64,000 nt of DNA. Origin: Temnothorax longispinosus. Taxonomy: Eukaryota > Arthropoda > Insecta > Hymenoptera > Formicidae. Below are positions 10,955 through 21,945 of this stretch, one piece after another; the first letter of the stretch is position 1, and each line of letters begins with the position of its first letter. A model generated the notes under the pieces. That model worked only from the letters and a program-made list of their open reading frames with translations, made no database searches and was not told the DNA's origin. The DNA lies in the NCBI RefSeq assembly GCF_030848805.1, contig NC_092365.1, positions 11,043,760 to 11,107,759 of the forward strand. Reading direction: 5' to 3'. A program made the translations under genes and the position numbers.

Positions 10955-12235
10955 CCCTTATGAAAAAGTACACTCAACTTTGATAGTTAACACCCAAATT
11001 TGAGTGTTAACACTAAACTTACGCCAAGAGTTAACACTCAAACTTAGGCAAAGTTTAATGTTTGTCATCAAAGTTAAGTGTCAACACTTAAATTTAGGTG
11101 TAGATTGAGTGTTGACCATTAAGGTTTAGGTAAGTTGTGGGTTTAATCCTCAATGATGAGTGTATATTAGGAGTTTATTCTCAATGATAAGTGTAGGTTG
11201 GGGTTTAAGCCTCAATGTTTAGTGTAGGTTGGAGATTGATCCTCATAGTACAAGATCCCGAACTACATCGACCTTCACCCATCTGTTTTCCTAATAAAAG
11301 GTATTTTTTATAAAACCTAATGAATAAACAAACAAATCGCAGATCGGTTGCCTAATTAAATCAGCTCAAGGCTACTCTTAATTAAAAATAATTTAATTAA
11401 TTTTTTTTTATTTCTACACTCATTTGTATTCTCAAAACATTCAATATTAATCGAAAGTACAAAGAATAAGTAGAAAGGAAAAGTTAGGTTGCCTATCTTT
11501 TACTGCTCCCTATTACCGGGTTGCCAGGTATAAACAGGTGAGTTGGTATTACTAATTTACACTCATCTGTTTTCTTTAATTGAACTATACAAAAAATAAA
11601 GATAATTTTATTGCGAACACAATGGTATTAGGTTGCCTAAGCAAAATCGATGCAACCGCAAGTCTTGATCGATTTTGATTAGGCAACCTAATACCATTGT
11701 GTTCGCAATAAAATTATCTTTATTTTTTGTATAGTTCAATTAAAGAAAACAGATGAGTGTAAATTAGTAATACCAACTCACCTGTTTATACCTGGCAACC
11801 CGGTAATAGGGAGCAGTAAAAGAAAGGCAACCTAACTTTTCCTTTCTACTTATTCTTTGTACTTTCGATTGGTATTGAATGTTTTGAGAATACAAATGAG
11901 TGTAGAAATAAAAAAAAAATTAATTAAATTATTTTTAATTAAGGGTAGCCTTGAGCTGATTTAATTAGGCAACCCATCTGCGATTTGTTTGTTTATTCAT
12001 TAGGTTTGATAAAAAATACCTTTTATTAGGAAAACAGATGGGTGAAGGTCGATGTAGGTCGGGATCTTAGACTATCATCGTTGGATTTTGGTTTGGTGTT
12101 ATAACAGGGTATTAACTTTTAATGTTTTATGTCGATTTAATCAGTGTCGCCATGATCCCTTTATCGTTAGGTGTCGTTTAACTGTTATTGTGTTAATCTT
12201 CGTTAAGTGTCAATGGACGGCTTGGTTTATTGGAA
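10955..12235 (+). repeat. T1 inverted arm, left copy, interrupted by a foldback
   Basis: Begins CCCTTATGAAAAAGTACACT and is full of TTAACACT/AGTGTTAAC words. It is homologous, in inverted orientation, to 32311-32743, whose outer end is the exact complement. Removing 11247-12073 restores a continuous match. The match continues beyond 12235 into the R-family element, so the arm really spans 10955-12835. No TSD matching the other arm is visible. Confidence 0.75.
11247..12073. mobile_element. near-perfect foldback (about 820 bp) nested in the T1 arm
   Basis: Two arms of about 400 bp are reverse complements (ACCCATCTGTTTTCCTAATA at about 11278 returns inverted at about 12030) around a short centre near 11650. 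Ends are AAGATCCCG and CGGGATCTT. It interrupts the T1 arm, as shown by the uninterrupted partner at 32311-32743. It is non-coding and probably non-autonomous. Confidence 0.85.
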
Positions 12236-12833
12236 AAGTGTTTCAGGTAAAAGTTGATAGGTTTGAAGGGGGCCAATAAACGATTTTATTGGATTTTGGA
12301 TCCAGGATCTGTATTGAGCCTAATAGGGCCTAAGTCAAATTTTTTAAATAAAAACCTTTATTTTTTATTGTTTATCTTTCTCTATTAATGAATTTGAACA
12401 ACTTTTGTTTGAAAAATTCTTTTATTTGCCTAATACTTTTTGAGATATTTAAGGAAAACTTTGTAACTTTTTCAATATTTAGCTTGTGATATCTTGATAA
12501 TTGTTTGCCAGAGAAAAAAGTGTTACAGAAGACTTTTTAACTTAATTTTATTTCAAAAATGTGCCGTGGCAATAGTATACTCCAATTTTTTTTTAATATT
12601 TGTGTATGCATTTTCTTGGAGTGTTTACAAATATTTAAGAAAATCGGAGTGCTATTGCAACAGCATATTCTTAAGACATAATTATGACTTGGGCTCAATA
12701 CAGGCCCCGGACCTAAAATCTAATAAAATCGTCTACTTCAAACCCTTCAACTTTTATCTAAACACTTTTCCAATACACCAATACTTTCTAAGATAATTGG
12801 TCGAAATAATTGGCACACAAAATAAAACCTTAT

Positions 12834-12835
<2 letters not shown>
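12236..12835. mobile_element. R-family palindromic element (part of left inverted arm)
   Basis: Inverted ends ATTGGAAAAGTGTTTCAGGT and its complement near 12770. The T1-side terminus lacks about 50 bp at the same point as in the right arm (31190), so the T1-R junction is shared. The far end is complete and enters a (TA)n run. Confidence 0.75.
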
Positions 12836-12880
<45 letters not shown>

Positions 12881-12882
<2 letters not shown>

Positions 12883-13090
12883 AGGTCTAGAGGTATGTTC
12901 CGGGACTGTTTACGTTTTTTGAAATGTACAGTCCTGGAATATAACGCATATATATGTAATCAGATTCAAAAAATTGTCCCGAAACGTGCCGTAGGACATG
13001 AATTTTTTCCAGGACAGTCCTGGAAACTGCCAAATGTCCTGGAATATACCGATGTAAAAAAATAAAAGTCCCGGAACATACTTCCGGACC

Positions 13091-13093
<3 letters not shown>
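12881..13093. mobile_element. small palindromic MITE in (TA)n
   Basis: GTAGGTC...ATGTTCCGGGAC at the left is mirrored by GTCCCGGAACATACTTCCGG...CTAC at the right. It lies inside a long TA microsatellite, which suggests TA target preference. Non-coding. Confidence 0.7.
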
Positions 13094-13130
<37 letters not shown>

Positions 13131-13132
<2 letters not shown>

Positions 13133-14740
13133 TGTGACGTGACGGTTCGCCGCGCGTGGCAGCGCCCCGCCGCGGTCACAAGGCGTGGCTTCGCGCCCTC
13201 GGACGAGCCAGGAGAGCGACCGTGAGATCTCCAGGGGGCCTACCGAAACTTTAGAATGCGTATCATTTATTTATTTTATTTTAGTTTGTATTATATAAAA
13301 ATGTGGCACCTCGCCGAGGCACCGCGCTTCGGGATCAGGATTGCGGAAGCCGGCGACGGGAACGAGATTCACGGCAAGGGACGGAGCGGCGCGAGAATAT
13401 CGCGAGACCCAGTGAGGAGTCCGACCACGGGGCACGAGGCGGACACGCATGGCGCAGCTGATCGGCGAGAGGCCGACAGGGCCGACAGAACCTTTCTCCC
13501 CCGAGAAGGCGAAAGCTACCTCCAAACCAGCCCCGGGACACTCAAGCGGACCCGGGATGCTTGGCCAGCGTTCCCTCGGTTCGCGAAGAAACCTTCGGAC
13601 GAGGGGAGTCGAGCCCGAACACGCTAAACATCGGGCGGAAAAATCTACAGCACCAAGGACGCCTGGGGGCGCAAAAGACCCCTGCAGGATGCCTGCGACA
13701 GCGCGCGCGTAAATTGCGACGCGCTCAGCCCCGATTGGTCGCGACATCGCGCCTGATTAACGCGCAACCCCCAGGGAGGGGCGCGCTTTTGATTCCACAT
13801 CGGTCACCGCTCGATCTCTCCTGGTTCGCCCGTCGACTCAAGCAGACGTTTCGCGAGTAAATCATCTAGCCTCCGGATTCCAAGCGATTACCCCCGGCGC
13901 CTGTGACGGCGCTTCGGATTTCGCCCGGGAATCAGCGGGACCGGTGAGGTTCCCCTCCGCAGTAATTGATGTGTAAACAGCCACGGGGAAGCCGCGAGTG
14001 CCGTGTTTTGTCTCGCCCCAACCTGCCGTCCTCGGATATTGCATACGCGTAGCGATTTTCGGGTTGGTATTGGTGCAGACCGTCGGATGCGACGATCTAG
14101 AGTCTCGCGGAATTTCGACTCGCGACCGAGTTTCGTGAGTTCTCGACTTTGGTGTTGGCGGTCGGTGACGGATACGAGGAGCCTCGGGACGACATATCTG
14201 TGCGCTGCTAGGATCGGCCTCCTGGGGATCACGACCGCGGGGTCGCGAGATCGTGGATATCGCGACATCCGATCGTAGATAGAGTTTTGCGTATTTTCGC
14301 GTAGTAGCGAGCGTCAGCAATCTGCTCTCGGGGTTCGCATTGGCGTAGTGGCCCTTCGTGCTACAGGTTATGGTTCTCGCGATTTCGCGCTTCGAGAATT
14401 TAGTGGACGCGAGGGCATCGCGTCTGGCGCCCAACGGATATATTCGAGAGCTGCCTTACTCGCACGAGGGATTATCCCGAGAGGCCTACCACCACGGGGG
14501 TGAGGGTAGTAGGAGAAGGGGAGAAACAACATGGCGGCAGGGCCAACCAGGAACGGGGGTAATAAGCGCGCATTAGGCGAGCCGAAGTCACGCCGATGAG
14601 AGTCGATCAGGCACGAAGCGAACGAAGCCACGAGCACGAGTAGGACGGCCGACATCCTTGATCAATCGTCCGCAATCGTCCGTTTCTCAGTTTCTCGCGG
14701 ATCGTTTTTTGTCCTCACTTTCGCGAGCACGTATACGTGA
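13131..14740. other. GC- and CpG-rich island, unidentified
   Basis: Starts abruptly after (TA)n with TGTGACGTGACGG. Overlapping frames on both strands are of the kind GC-rich DNA produces by chance, with no domain. The TG start and a TATATAAAA near 13294 would suit an LTR or leader of a retroelement, but I found no matching CA end, second copy or polymerase. A host promoter or CpG island is equally possible. Confidence 0.35.
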
Positions 14741-15175
14741 AGTGCGGCCGAAGACAGTGTCAACGAAGCCGCGGAAGGCTACCTCGTCAACGTGACGAGA
14801 AGATCGTGCACAAGGACAGCCGTTTCTCGCCTAAACTCTTTGTTCTCGGTAGGTAGTGTCTCGCGTGAGTTGGACTCCTGAATTTGTATATTACTATATA
14901 ATTTTTATAATAATTAATTGTCTTTGTATTTATACAGGTAAATTACAATCGCGTGCACGTTTGCGAAGTGCCGACTAAAGACAGTGCCAATGAAGCCGCG
15001 GAAGGCTACCTCGTCAACGTGACGAGAGGATCGTGCACAAGGACAGCCGTTTCTCGCCTAAACTCTTTGTTCTCGGTAGGTAGTGTCTCGCGTGAGTCGG
15101 ACTCTGAATTTGTATATTACTATATAATTTTTAAAATAATTAACAATTGTATCTTTGTATTTATCCAGGTAAAAG
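14725..15175 (+). repeat. two tandem copies of a roughly 227-bp unit with splice-like borders
   Basis: GACAGTGTCAACGAAGCCG (14753) recurs as GACAGTGCCAATGAAGCCG (14980). The two units stay similar through GCCGTTTCTCGCCTAAACTC, a donor-like TCGGTAGGT and an acceptor-like TTTATACAG/TTTATCCAG. This may be a duplicated non-coding exon plus intron. Confidence 0.7.
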
Positions 15176-15462
15176 AGATAACGAGAGATGTCCATATGCA
15201 CATTTGCATATACAAATCATCTATGGATACAGATGTTTGGAAATGTGCCAAACGAAGAATTTAACGGGAGGCTTATCAATAAAGATGAAGAAGAGAAGAT
15301 GTGAAGTCTAGTCTAAAAGTATGTGATATAGTATCGAGTATATGTGATATATACTCGATGGTTGCTATATAGTCGTAGATGGTTGCTTATGCATGCACAT
15401 ATTAGTTATTTGTGCCAGAATATTTCCTATTATTACATGATGTATACATTGTGTATGATAAT

Positions 15463-15690
15463 CGGTGCTGGGACTATCATTATTTGAGAACAGAGTCCGC
15501 TCTGGCTCACCGGTGGGTGCTGGGACTGTCGTCCTCGGGTGGCAGAGTCCGTACCGGTGTTGGTTTACAAAGCCGGTGGGTGCTGGGACTGTCGTCCTCG
15601 GGTGGCAGAGTCCGTACCGGTGTTGTTTGCAAAGCCAGTGGGTGCTGGGACTGTTCTCTTTTGATAGAGTCCGCGCTGGCTTTATTATAG
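15463..15690. repeat. minisatellite, about 66-bp unit, about 3.5 copies
   Basis: GGTGCTGGGACTGTCGTCCT and GGCAGAGTCCGTACCGGTGT recur in order, with a degenerate first and last unit. Open frames through it come from the repeat. Confidence 0.85.
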
Positions 15691-15823
15691 GTACACAATG
15701 TATTATTACATGTCAGACTTACATGTATGTGATTTCATTTTTGATCAATTTCTTTTGGTTTTATTTACTTGCTTTGCACGTTTCGTTTTGGGTTAATATC
15801 AATTGATAAACTTTTTGTAAACG

Positions 15824-17003
15824 ATGCCTTCACGAAAGAAATTTTCTTGCAAATTTCCCGAATGTGCCAACAGCTATTATTGGTCGAAAGGTGAGGCCAA
15901 TACAGTCGTAAATAAACGCTTTTATAGATTTCCTAAGAATTCTGAAATTTCTACGAAATGGAAAATGATTTGTGGGATTGATATCAATATTAATTGCCGG
16001 AATATATACATTTGCGAAGATCATTTTTACAAACAAGATTCTGTGAACTTTAACAAACATCTGTTGAACCCGAATGTCATACCGAAACACATTAGAATTT
16101 CAGATTTAGTTACGGTGCAAACTGCTGCTTTTGAGAAAGATTCAGTAGACAATAGTTACTACGAGCCAATAATGACCGAAACATCCTCTGCCGTTTGTAT
16201 CGATTCAATAAACGATTTAAGTAATGGTTTAAGTAATGATTTCACTAATGGTCTAAATAATGGTTTAAATAGCAATGAAGTTGACATAAATATGTGTGAT
16301 ACTTCCGTGAACAGTGATACTGTTTCTGATGAAACTCCTGCTAATTTTTATGGCAATAGCATGTTGCAGAATGTTCAGGTTCAGGTTCATAATGGTAACG
16401 ACAGTCAACCTGGAAATAGTTTAAAATTAAATATAAATAATGCAGACAATAACGAAAACGATCCTATTTGCATCTGTGACAATGAAGATTGTACAGCTAG
16501 ACAATGTATTTCTTCAAATGAGTTGCTATCGCATAGTGTTTCTACAAACCTTACAAAAAAAAAGGAAATCTGACGGATTTTTAACGCAAGCAGGAGTTAC
16601 TTCAAAAACAATGTCACCACGAAAAAGTATCATGTACTCGATTCATCGGAAAACTACGTCACAACTGTGCAAAATTAAGAAGAAATTGTGTGACAAAAGG
16701 AATGCTTTGAAAAAATTGAAAAGTATGTCAGATAATGATGTATTTGACTGCATAGAAACAAAACTAAATGAAGTTACCAAACATTTTATTCAGTCGCAAC
16801 TACGTAATGTCGATCGTCCTCCTTCTGGAAGACGGTGGACAGAAGAAGATAAGGCTTTTGCTTTATCTATTTACAAACGTAGCCCTCGTGTTTACAAATA
16901 TCTGCTCGCCTACTTCCAGCTACCATTATCGCGCACTCTGAAATATATGTTATCAAAGATTCCTTTCGAAACTGGTGTAAATAAACTTCTTTTGGAACAG
17001 CAG
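15824..17003 (+). pseudogene. THAP / P-element-like transposase, N-terminal part, frameshifted
   Basis: The ATG at 15824 opens a complete THAP finger (residues about 1-90): CKFPEC as the C-X4-C pair, RFYRFPK, the WKMICG region and CEDHF as the C-X2-H. After a low-complexity Asn/Ser linker the frame is broken by one base at the A-run 16553-16563. The next frame (16562 onward) holds a Lys-rich coiled-coil-like region and GRRWTEEDKAFALSIYKRSP...LPLSRTLKYM, the P-element transposase helical domain. It stops at 17003. P-element/THAP9 transposases continue for several hundred residues with an RNase H-like core, which is absent. It is a truncated transposase or, if the A-run is a sequencing error, possibly a domesticated THAP gene. 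Confidence 0.7.
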
Positions 17004-17006
17004 TAA

Positions 17007-17740
17007 TTTTTGTAGCAACCATCGATGTGATAAAATAATCATCGAAAATAGTTTACCGTTTTTAATACATAAGTATGTTAAAGATAAGAAAAAACCGGTA
17101 CAACTAACTTCAGGTCATTACGAAAAAACCAAGCAATTTAAATCACTGTGATTTAGTTTTGCTTTTTGTTTCATTCATTTACAATATTTACATTTTAGTT
17201 TATTTTTCATGTATTAGGTTTTTGAATTATTTAGTTCTATGGTTCTTTTTTTCAAATTTATTACAGAGTTATGTATTTTGTTATGCATTATTTATTATTT
17301 TGGAGTTTAGTACTCATTGTTGAATAGCTCTTAAGTATATATTAATGCGACTGGTATTACTTTCTGCATTTCGAGAAAACATGAGATAACGTTTAATCTT
17401 ATTTATAGTTTATTTGTCATTTTTATTTTTGGTTTCTGGTCATAGCATTTGATTTTTAAGGTTTCTCGAATATGTTTTTTCTCAATTATTCACTTTAAAC
17501 AAATTATCATTTTATTTTTTCAAAGTCAATAATTATACAAATTTATTAATTGTTCACAATTATACAATTTATACATTGTAACAACCCTTCTTATGTAAAA
17601 ATAACATGTGTATTCATTGCTGTTTGGAAATGTGAAATAAAAATGTATTTCATGGTATATATACATTAACTAATTCGTTCTTCTTTTGCGCATTCCCTTA
17701 TTTATTTATGATAATGACACTTCTACATTATTTGCGACTC
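17007..17740. other. AT-rich 3' flank of the THAP relic
   Basis: AATAAA-type signals (for example near 17636) but no domain; no missing transposase core found. Confidence 0.4.
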
Positions 17741-17742
17741 AT

Positions 17743-17852
17743 ATAGGCCGTGTTCCGATATACACTATACCAGTATTGAAAATTTATAATTTACATACAA
17801 CGTAAATTATAGATTTTCAGTACTTGGCAGTGTATATCGGATCACGGCCTAT
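17743..17852. mobile_element. 110-bp MITE with about 24-bp TIRs
   Basis: ATAGGCCGTGTTCCGATATA at the left matches the complement of the right end (TATATCGGATCACGGCCTAT) with one mismatch. Interior AT-rich; no gene. Confidence 0.85.
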
Positions 17853-17998
17853 GGATATAGAGTCGAATAGGTATAGAATCTGTAACGTAGTACCAGGGCG
17901 AACCCACTTGGAGCGTGTCGATCGCGTGTTTCCACCGACTAACAAAGAGCTTGCGCTTTTATTAGTATATGTTCTGTGCCTACCACCCGACTCTCCTA

Positions 17999-18123
17999 GG
18001 CCGGTATTCATAGTTATTTAAGACCGTCTTAAGTTCAATCTTAAGATGTCATGAATTAATCACAGAGCCGTATTAGCGTCTTAAGACATTACTTAAGACG
18101 ATCTTGAAGACTATGCTCCGGCC
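17999..18123 (+). mobile_element. MITE, CTTAAGAC family, complete copy
   Basis: Ends GGCCGGTATTCATAG and CTATGCTCCGGCC are inverted; internal GTCTTAAG/CTTAAGAC words. The related truncated copy is at 903-1002. Confidence 0.7.
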
Positions 18124-18589
18124 GAAAAAGCCGTGACAATATATATTGCGACGCCCGTCACGGCCGCTGGACTGGTATGCACGACTGCGAGGCGTCACAA
18201 AATATAGATCGCATAGCAGAGCGCTCCACAAAATTGAAACAGGACACAACAGTTTGGGCGCCAGGTATAGAGGAGGCCACACCACCTATTTACTCTAAAT
18301 AACTCTAACTCAAATATCGACACAACTCTCAAACACGCTCTTGCCGATCGCGACAGCTGCTCAGTTTTCCTGTTAGAGGGCCGTAGTTTAGCGACTGATC
18401 GAATCCGGAAGACGTTGACAGTGGTTAGGCGAAACCGAAATAAAAACCTGCGGGAAAGTAGATATCAGATATTATATTCACAAGGGTTCACCAGCTCTTA
18501 TTCCATCGTACATTACAAATCGAAGGCCATTCTGTCCGAATACCATTAAAAGCGTCGAGTTAAGATAAGGCGCGGTAGGAACACGGGAA

Positions 18590-19085
18590 CCCTCAATATG
18601 ACCCGCAAAGTACTATCCACGGTCTGAACACGTGAACAAACATAATCCAAGTTAGGAACACGTGAAACTCTTAATATCTTTTAATGTTAACCGAAAAATA
18701 TATACAAGTTGTAAACGCGCGAAACTCTTAATATCAACCGCCAAATATTTACAGGTTGTGAACACGCGAAACGCTTTATCCTAACGGCAAAATATCTACA
18801 GGTCGTGAACACGCGAAACTCTTAATATTAACGGCAAAATCTCTACATGTTGTGAACACGCGAAACTCTTAATATGGCCCGCAAAATATATTGAACGCGT
18901 GTATCCGCGAAACTCAAAAATATAGCCCGCCAAAATATAGCCCGCCAAAATATAACAAACGCGTGAATACTCGAGCTTCTTAATATAACTCGCAAATATA
19001 ATGTATGACTCGCAAAATATAATATATGACTCGCAAAATATAATGTATGACTCGCAACATAGAGAAGGAACGCGGGAAATTCTCA
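18590..19085. repeat. degenerate satellite-like tandem repeat, about 55-bp period
   Basis: GAACACGCGAAACTCTTAAT plus a variable CCGCAAAATAT part recurs about eight times with decay. A shorter ATGACTCGCAA(A/C)ATA subrepeat lies at 19008-19060. Confidence 0.75.
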
Positions 19086-19089
19086 ATAA

Positions 19090-20159
19090 TACTACTTGCT
19101 AAATAAACTCCTCACAAAAATTAAAGGAACACTTAAATTTTCTCAAAAACTAGGTAAAATTTGAGCAGCTGTATCTTTGTTAAAAATGAACAAAATTTAA
19201 GTTTAAAAAAAGGGTTTAAAGCTTGAAACCTCTACTTTCAGAAGATCACTATTTTTTTTAGTTTCTGTGAGTTTGGTAATTTTTAAATATAGAAAACCAC
19301 GAGCTGGACAAAATGGAAAATTTTTTTCTCACTTTGTGGGCCTGTTACGTGCCCAAAAAAATCCTTCGAAATTTTTTGACTTTTCAATGTAAAAGCTCGA
19401 AGTTTTCCCTACAAAATCTTTTTTTGAAAATGTTTCTACGATTTTTTGTTACTGAGTTATCGCGGATTGAATAAGAAATGAGCATTTTGACTTTGATTGC
19501 TCATAACTTCGTTAAAAATTATCGTACCGCAATTCGCAAGATGGATTCTTAAAGCTAAAACTTTGCTCTATCAAGTGGTATAATTGCCAATTTTTTCATA
19601 AAGATTTTTGGATACATTACAAGTGAGTAAAAATATCGTAAAAATGCAATTTTTTACTTTCTTGTTTAGATCCAAAAAACAATTGTGCAGAACAATAACA
19701 AAAATTTATTCTTTACGTTTTTTTGTACTTTTAAGTACCCTAAATTTAAAAAAAATTTGCTGAATAGCTATGAAATTTTTTTCATGGTGGCCACTATGGT
19801 TTTACGGGGCAAAACGTACAAAAAATTGTGAAATTGCTTAATTTCAGTAAAAATCAAGAAAAAAATTAAAAATAACGTTTGGCGAACGTTAAAAAACTGT
19901 TTTCAATTACGCTGACAATACATTGAAGATGAGTAAGTGTCAGCATAAGCTAGAAAAACTTTTTTTCATAAGAAATTAATGTTTTGTGTTTTCGAAATTT
20001 GAAAAAATACCGCCGGAATTAACGTTACCCAAAGCGTACCACGAGGAGGTTGCCCGGTCGGATTTACGCTTCGTTATGCGTGTATGTATGTGTGTCATTC
20101 AGCTAAGATCCCGCAACTCGTCACTTTCGCAGTATTTTATGATTCCAAATTCATTCATG

Positions 20160-20160
<1 letters not shown>
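19090..20160. other. AT-rich DNA, no gene seen
   Basis: Long A/T runs; frames are short. No conserved motif recognised. Confidence 0.45.
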
Positions 20161-20162
<2 letters not shown>

Positions 20163-20207
<45 letters not shown>

Positions 20208-20325
20208 CGCGCGCGCGCATGTGTATATGTGTGTATGTGTGTATGTGTGTATGTGTATGTGCGTATGCGTGCGTGCGTGCGTACATACGTGCGTGTGTGG
20301 GTGAGTGGATGGGTGGTCGTAGGTG
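20163..20325. repeat. compound microsatellite (TG)n(CG)n(TATG)n
   Basis: A TG run, then a pure GC alternation at 20199-20218, then TATG/TGCG variants. The alternating purine-pyrimidine tract is a candidate Z-DNA former. Confidence 0.95.
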
Positions 20326-20339
20326 GTAAAATAAATTTA

Positions 20340-20486
20340 ATAATGTGTGTTCCCGCCTCTATTCAATACGACCTCTCGTAATGGTTAACCTTCAATTGGC
20401 GGTTCGAAATCACACCTACTTTTAAGGGTTTTTGTATGGTGTTTTTTTAACGGTTAACACCAAAAGTTGTGTATTTTTCCATAAGG
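20340..20486 (-). repeat. T2 terminal repeat, outward end at 20486
   Basis: Read on the minus strand it starts CCTTATGGAAAAATACACAA and runs GTGTTAACCGTTAAAAAAAC, then a GGTTAACC region. It is the inverted partner of 26792-27010 and a diverged relative of T1. Confidence 0.65.
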
Positions 20487-21223
20487 TTGTACCAATACCA
20501 GGACACCTTTATTATTTATAAGTATAACGCGAATTAAAATCAAAGATAAAAAGATTTTTTTCTTGTAGTTTGAAACTTTATTATAGTATCCAAACGTTTA
20601 TTTACATAAATTTATATTTTTTTAAAGGTATTCAGAGTACGTGTCCATAAGTACGTGTCCAGGCACTTTGGTACATTTACCTACTCTTAAGTGTTCCGGC
20701 AATGGTACTTTTACCTTATATACGAAACCAGTTTATCAAACGTCTCAATTACGTGCGGCTAAAAGAAGCTAGGGAAATGATACCAAAGTTTGATGGAATC
20801 TCGTGAAACATCAGAGAATTTTTAAATACAAACAATTTTGTCATGAAGAATATTAATTTTGCGAATAAATAAACTACAATAGAAGCTATTATTTGTGCTA
20901 AATTTAAAGGAAAGGTTATATTAAATTTTTATACTAAAGACATTCTCGAAACTTTGAACAACTAAGACGAGAATTAGAAAGCAAGTGTTTAGCAGCACTA
21001 TTTATCTCTAGGTTAAATTCCACTCGAATTCCAATAGAAATATATATTAAGAGAGGCCTAAAAATTTTTGACACCATGAAATTATATGAATTTATGGTAA
21101 AAAGCAAGTAGATACCTTAGAATAGTAATGAACCATCTTAGAAATTAAAATTTCCATCTTATATTATTATTGTGTAGTTATCTTAATACAGGTTATTGCG
21201 ATAAATATTACCATCACATACTT

Positions 21224-21320
21224 CAGTGGTCGAAATGGTACGACACCCTTCACGAAATGAGGGAGGTTTCAGGTTCGAACCTTGGGTGAGATAATATTTT
21301 TCGCAATTTTAATTATTTAA
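21224..21320 (+). mobile_element. tRNA-derived SINE, 5' half (split by PLE-A)
   Basis: The head carries polymerase III-type boxes: an A-box-like TGGTCGAAATGG and a B-box GGTTCGAACC. It matches the complete minus-strand copy at 47680-47924, including CACGAAATGAGGGAGGTT. The body stops at ATTATTTAA, which is also the PLE-A target duplication, and continues after the insertion at 26520. Confidence 0.75.
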
Positions 21321-21446
21321 TAACTAAGTAAGGCTCTATAATGTAAAAGAAAAGACCTTAAACGGGCAATAAGAGCACAAGCGTGTCGTTAAAACGCTAA
21401 ACTTTATTATCAACAGTCAAAATTAACGAAGTCAATTAACGAACGA

Positions 21447-21480
21447 ACGTTTCGACCCTTCTTTGGGGTCCTCCTCAGCG
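21447..21480 (-). ncRNA. hammerhead-ribozyme-like core, PLE-A left copy
   Basis: On the minus strand: CTGAGGA (21478-21472), a 5-bp stem GACCC/GGGTC, then GAAACG (21453-21448). This fits the CUGANGA...GAAA catalytic core known from PLE pLTRs, with one unpaired base between the first box and the stem. Stems I and III are short and not confidently drawn. Confidence 0.55.
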
Positions 21481-21945
21481 TAAATCATACATATAAAAAT
21501 TAACGTCGCAAACATACATACAGATTCTACCGCCGTAAACAACAAATCATCGCTGGTCAGTTAGATGTGCACTCCGACACGTTCCAGAATATCGTCGCAT
21601 AGAAGTTTCCTGGTTGGAGCGCCAGGAAATTTTCAAACGGATGTAATGTCGTTGTCATTGTGACGCAACGCCTGTGGACAAATTCGGAGTGCCGTCCTCT
21701 CTCAATATTCATACAGGAACACAATAGATAACAAAAAGATATCAAACAAGGTAACTCACAGGTTTGCTACATACTGGACGATAGTCAAGTCGCAACGCCA
21801 CGTCAATCAATTGCAGGAATCGGTGTGTCTCAGAGGACGTTCACACAGAGAATGGCACGCTTGCCTTATACAAGATATCGACGGCATAAAGAAGCGGGGG
21901 GAAAGGTCACGCGTAATAAAACAAGTCCACATAACAACAATAATT

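Noticed and set aside
13256..14655. Overlapping frames up to 190 residues on both strands
   Set aside because: Expected in CpG-rich DNA with few stops; no domain and no splice support.
15463..15690. CRISPR-like array
   Set aside because: Repeats are contiguous with no unique spacers, in a eukaryotic context; it is a minisatellite.
18225..18290. TGGCGCCC-type primer-binding-site-like word on the minus strand, suggesting an LTR element at 18.1-18.6 kb
   Set aside because: No LTR ends, duplication or polymerase nearby; one short match is not enough.
19986..20381. 131-residue Cys/Val/Arg-rich frame
   Set aside because: Translation of the TG/CG microsatellite.
21224..21290. Functional tRNA gene
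   Set aside because: A and B boxes are present but no closing acceptor stem, and the repeat copy at 47.7 kb shows it is a SINE head.
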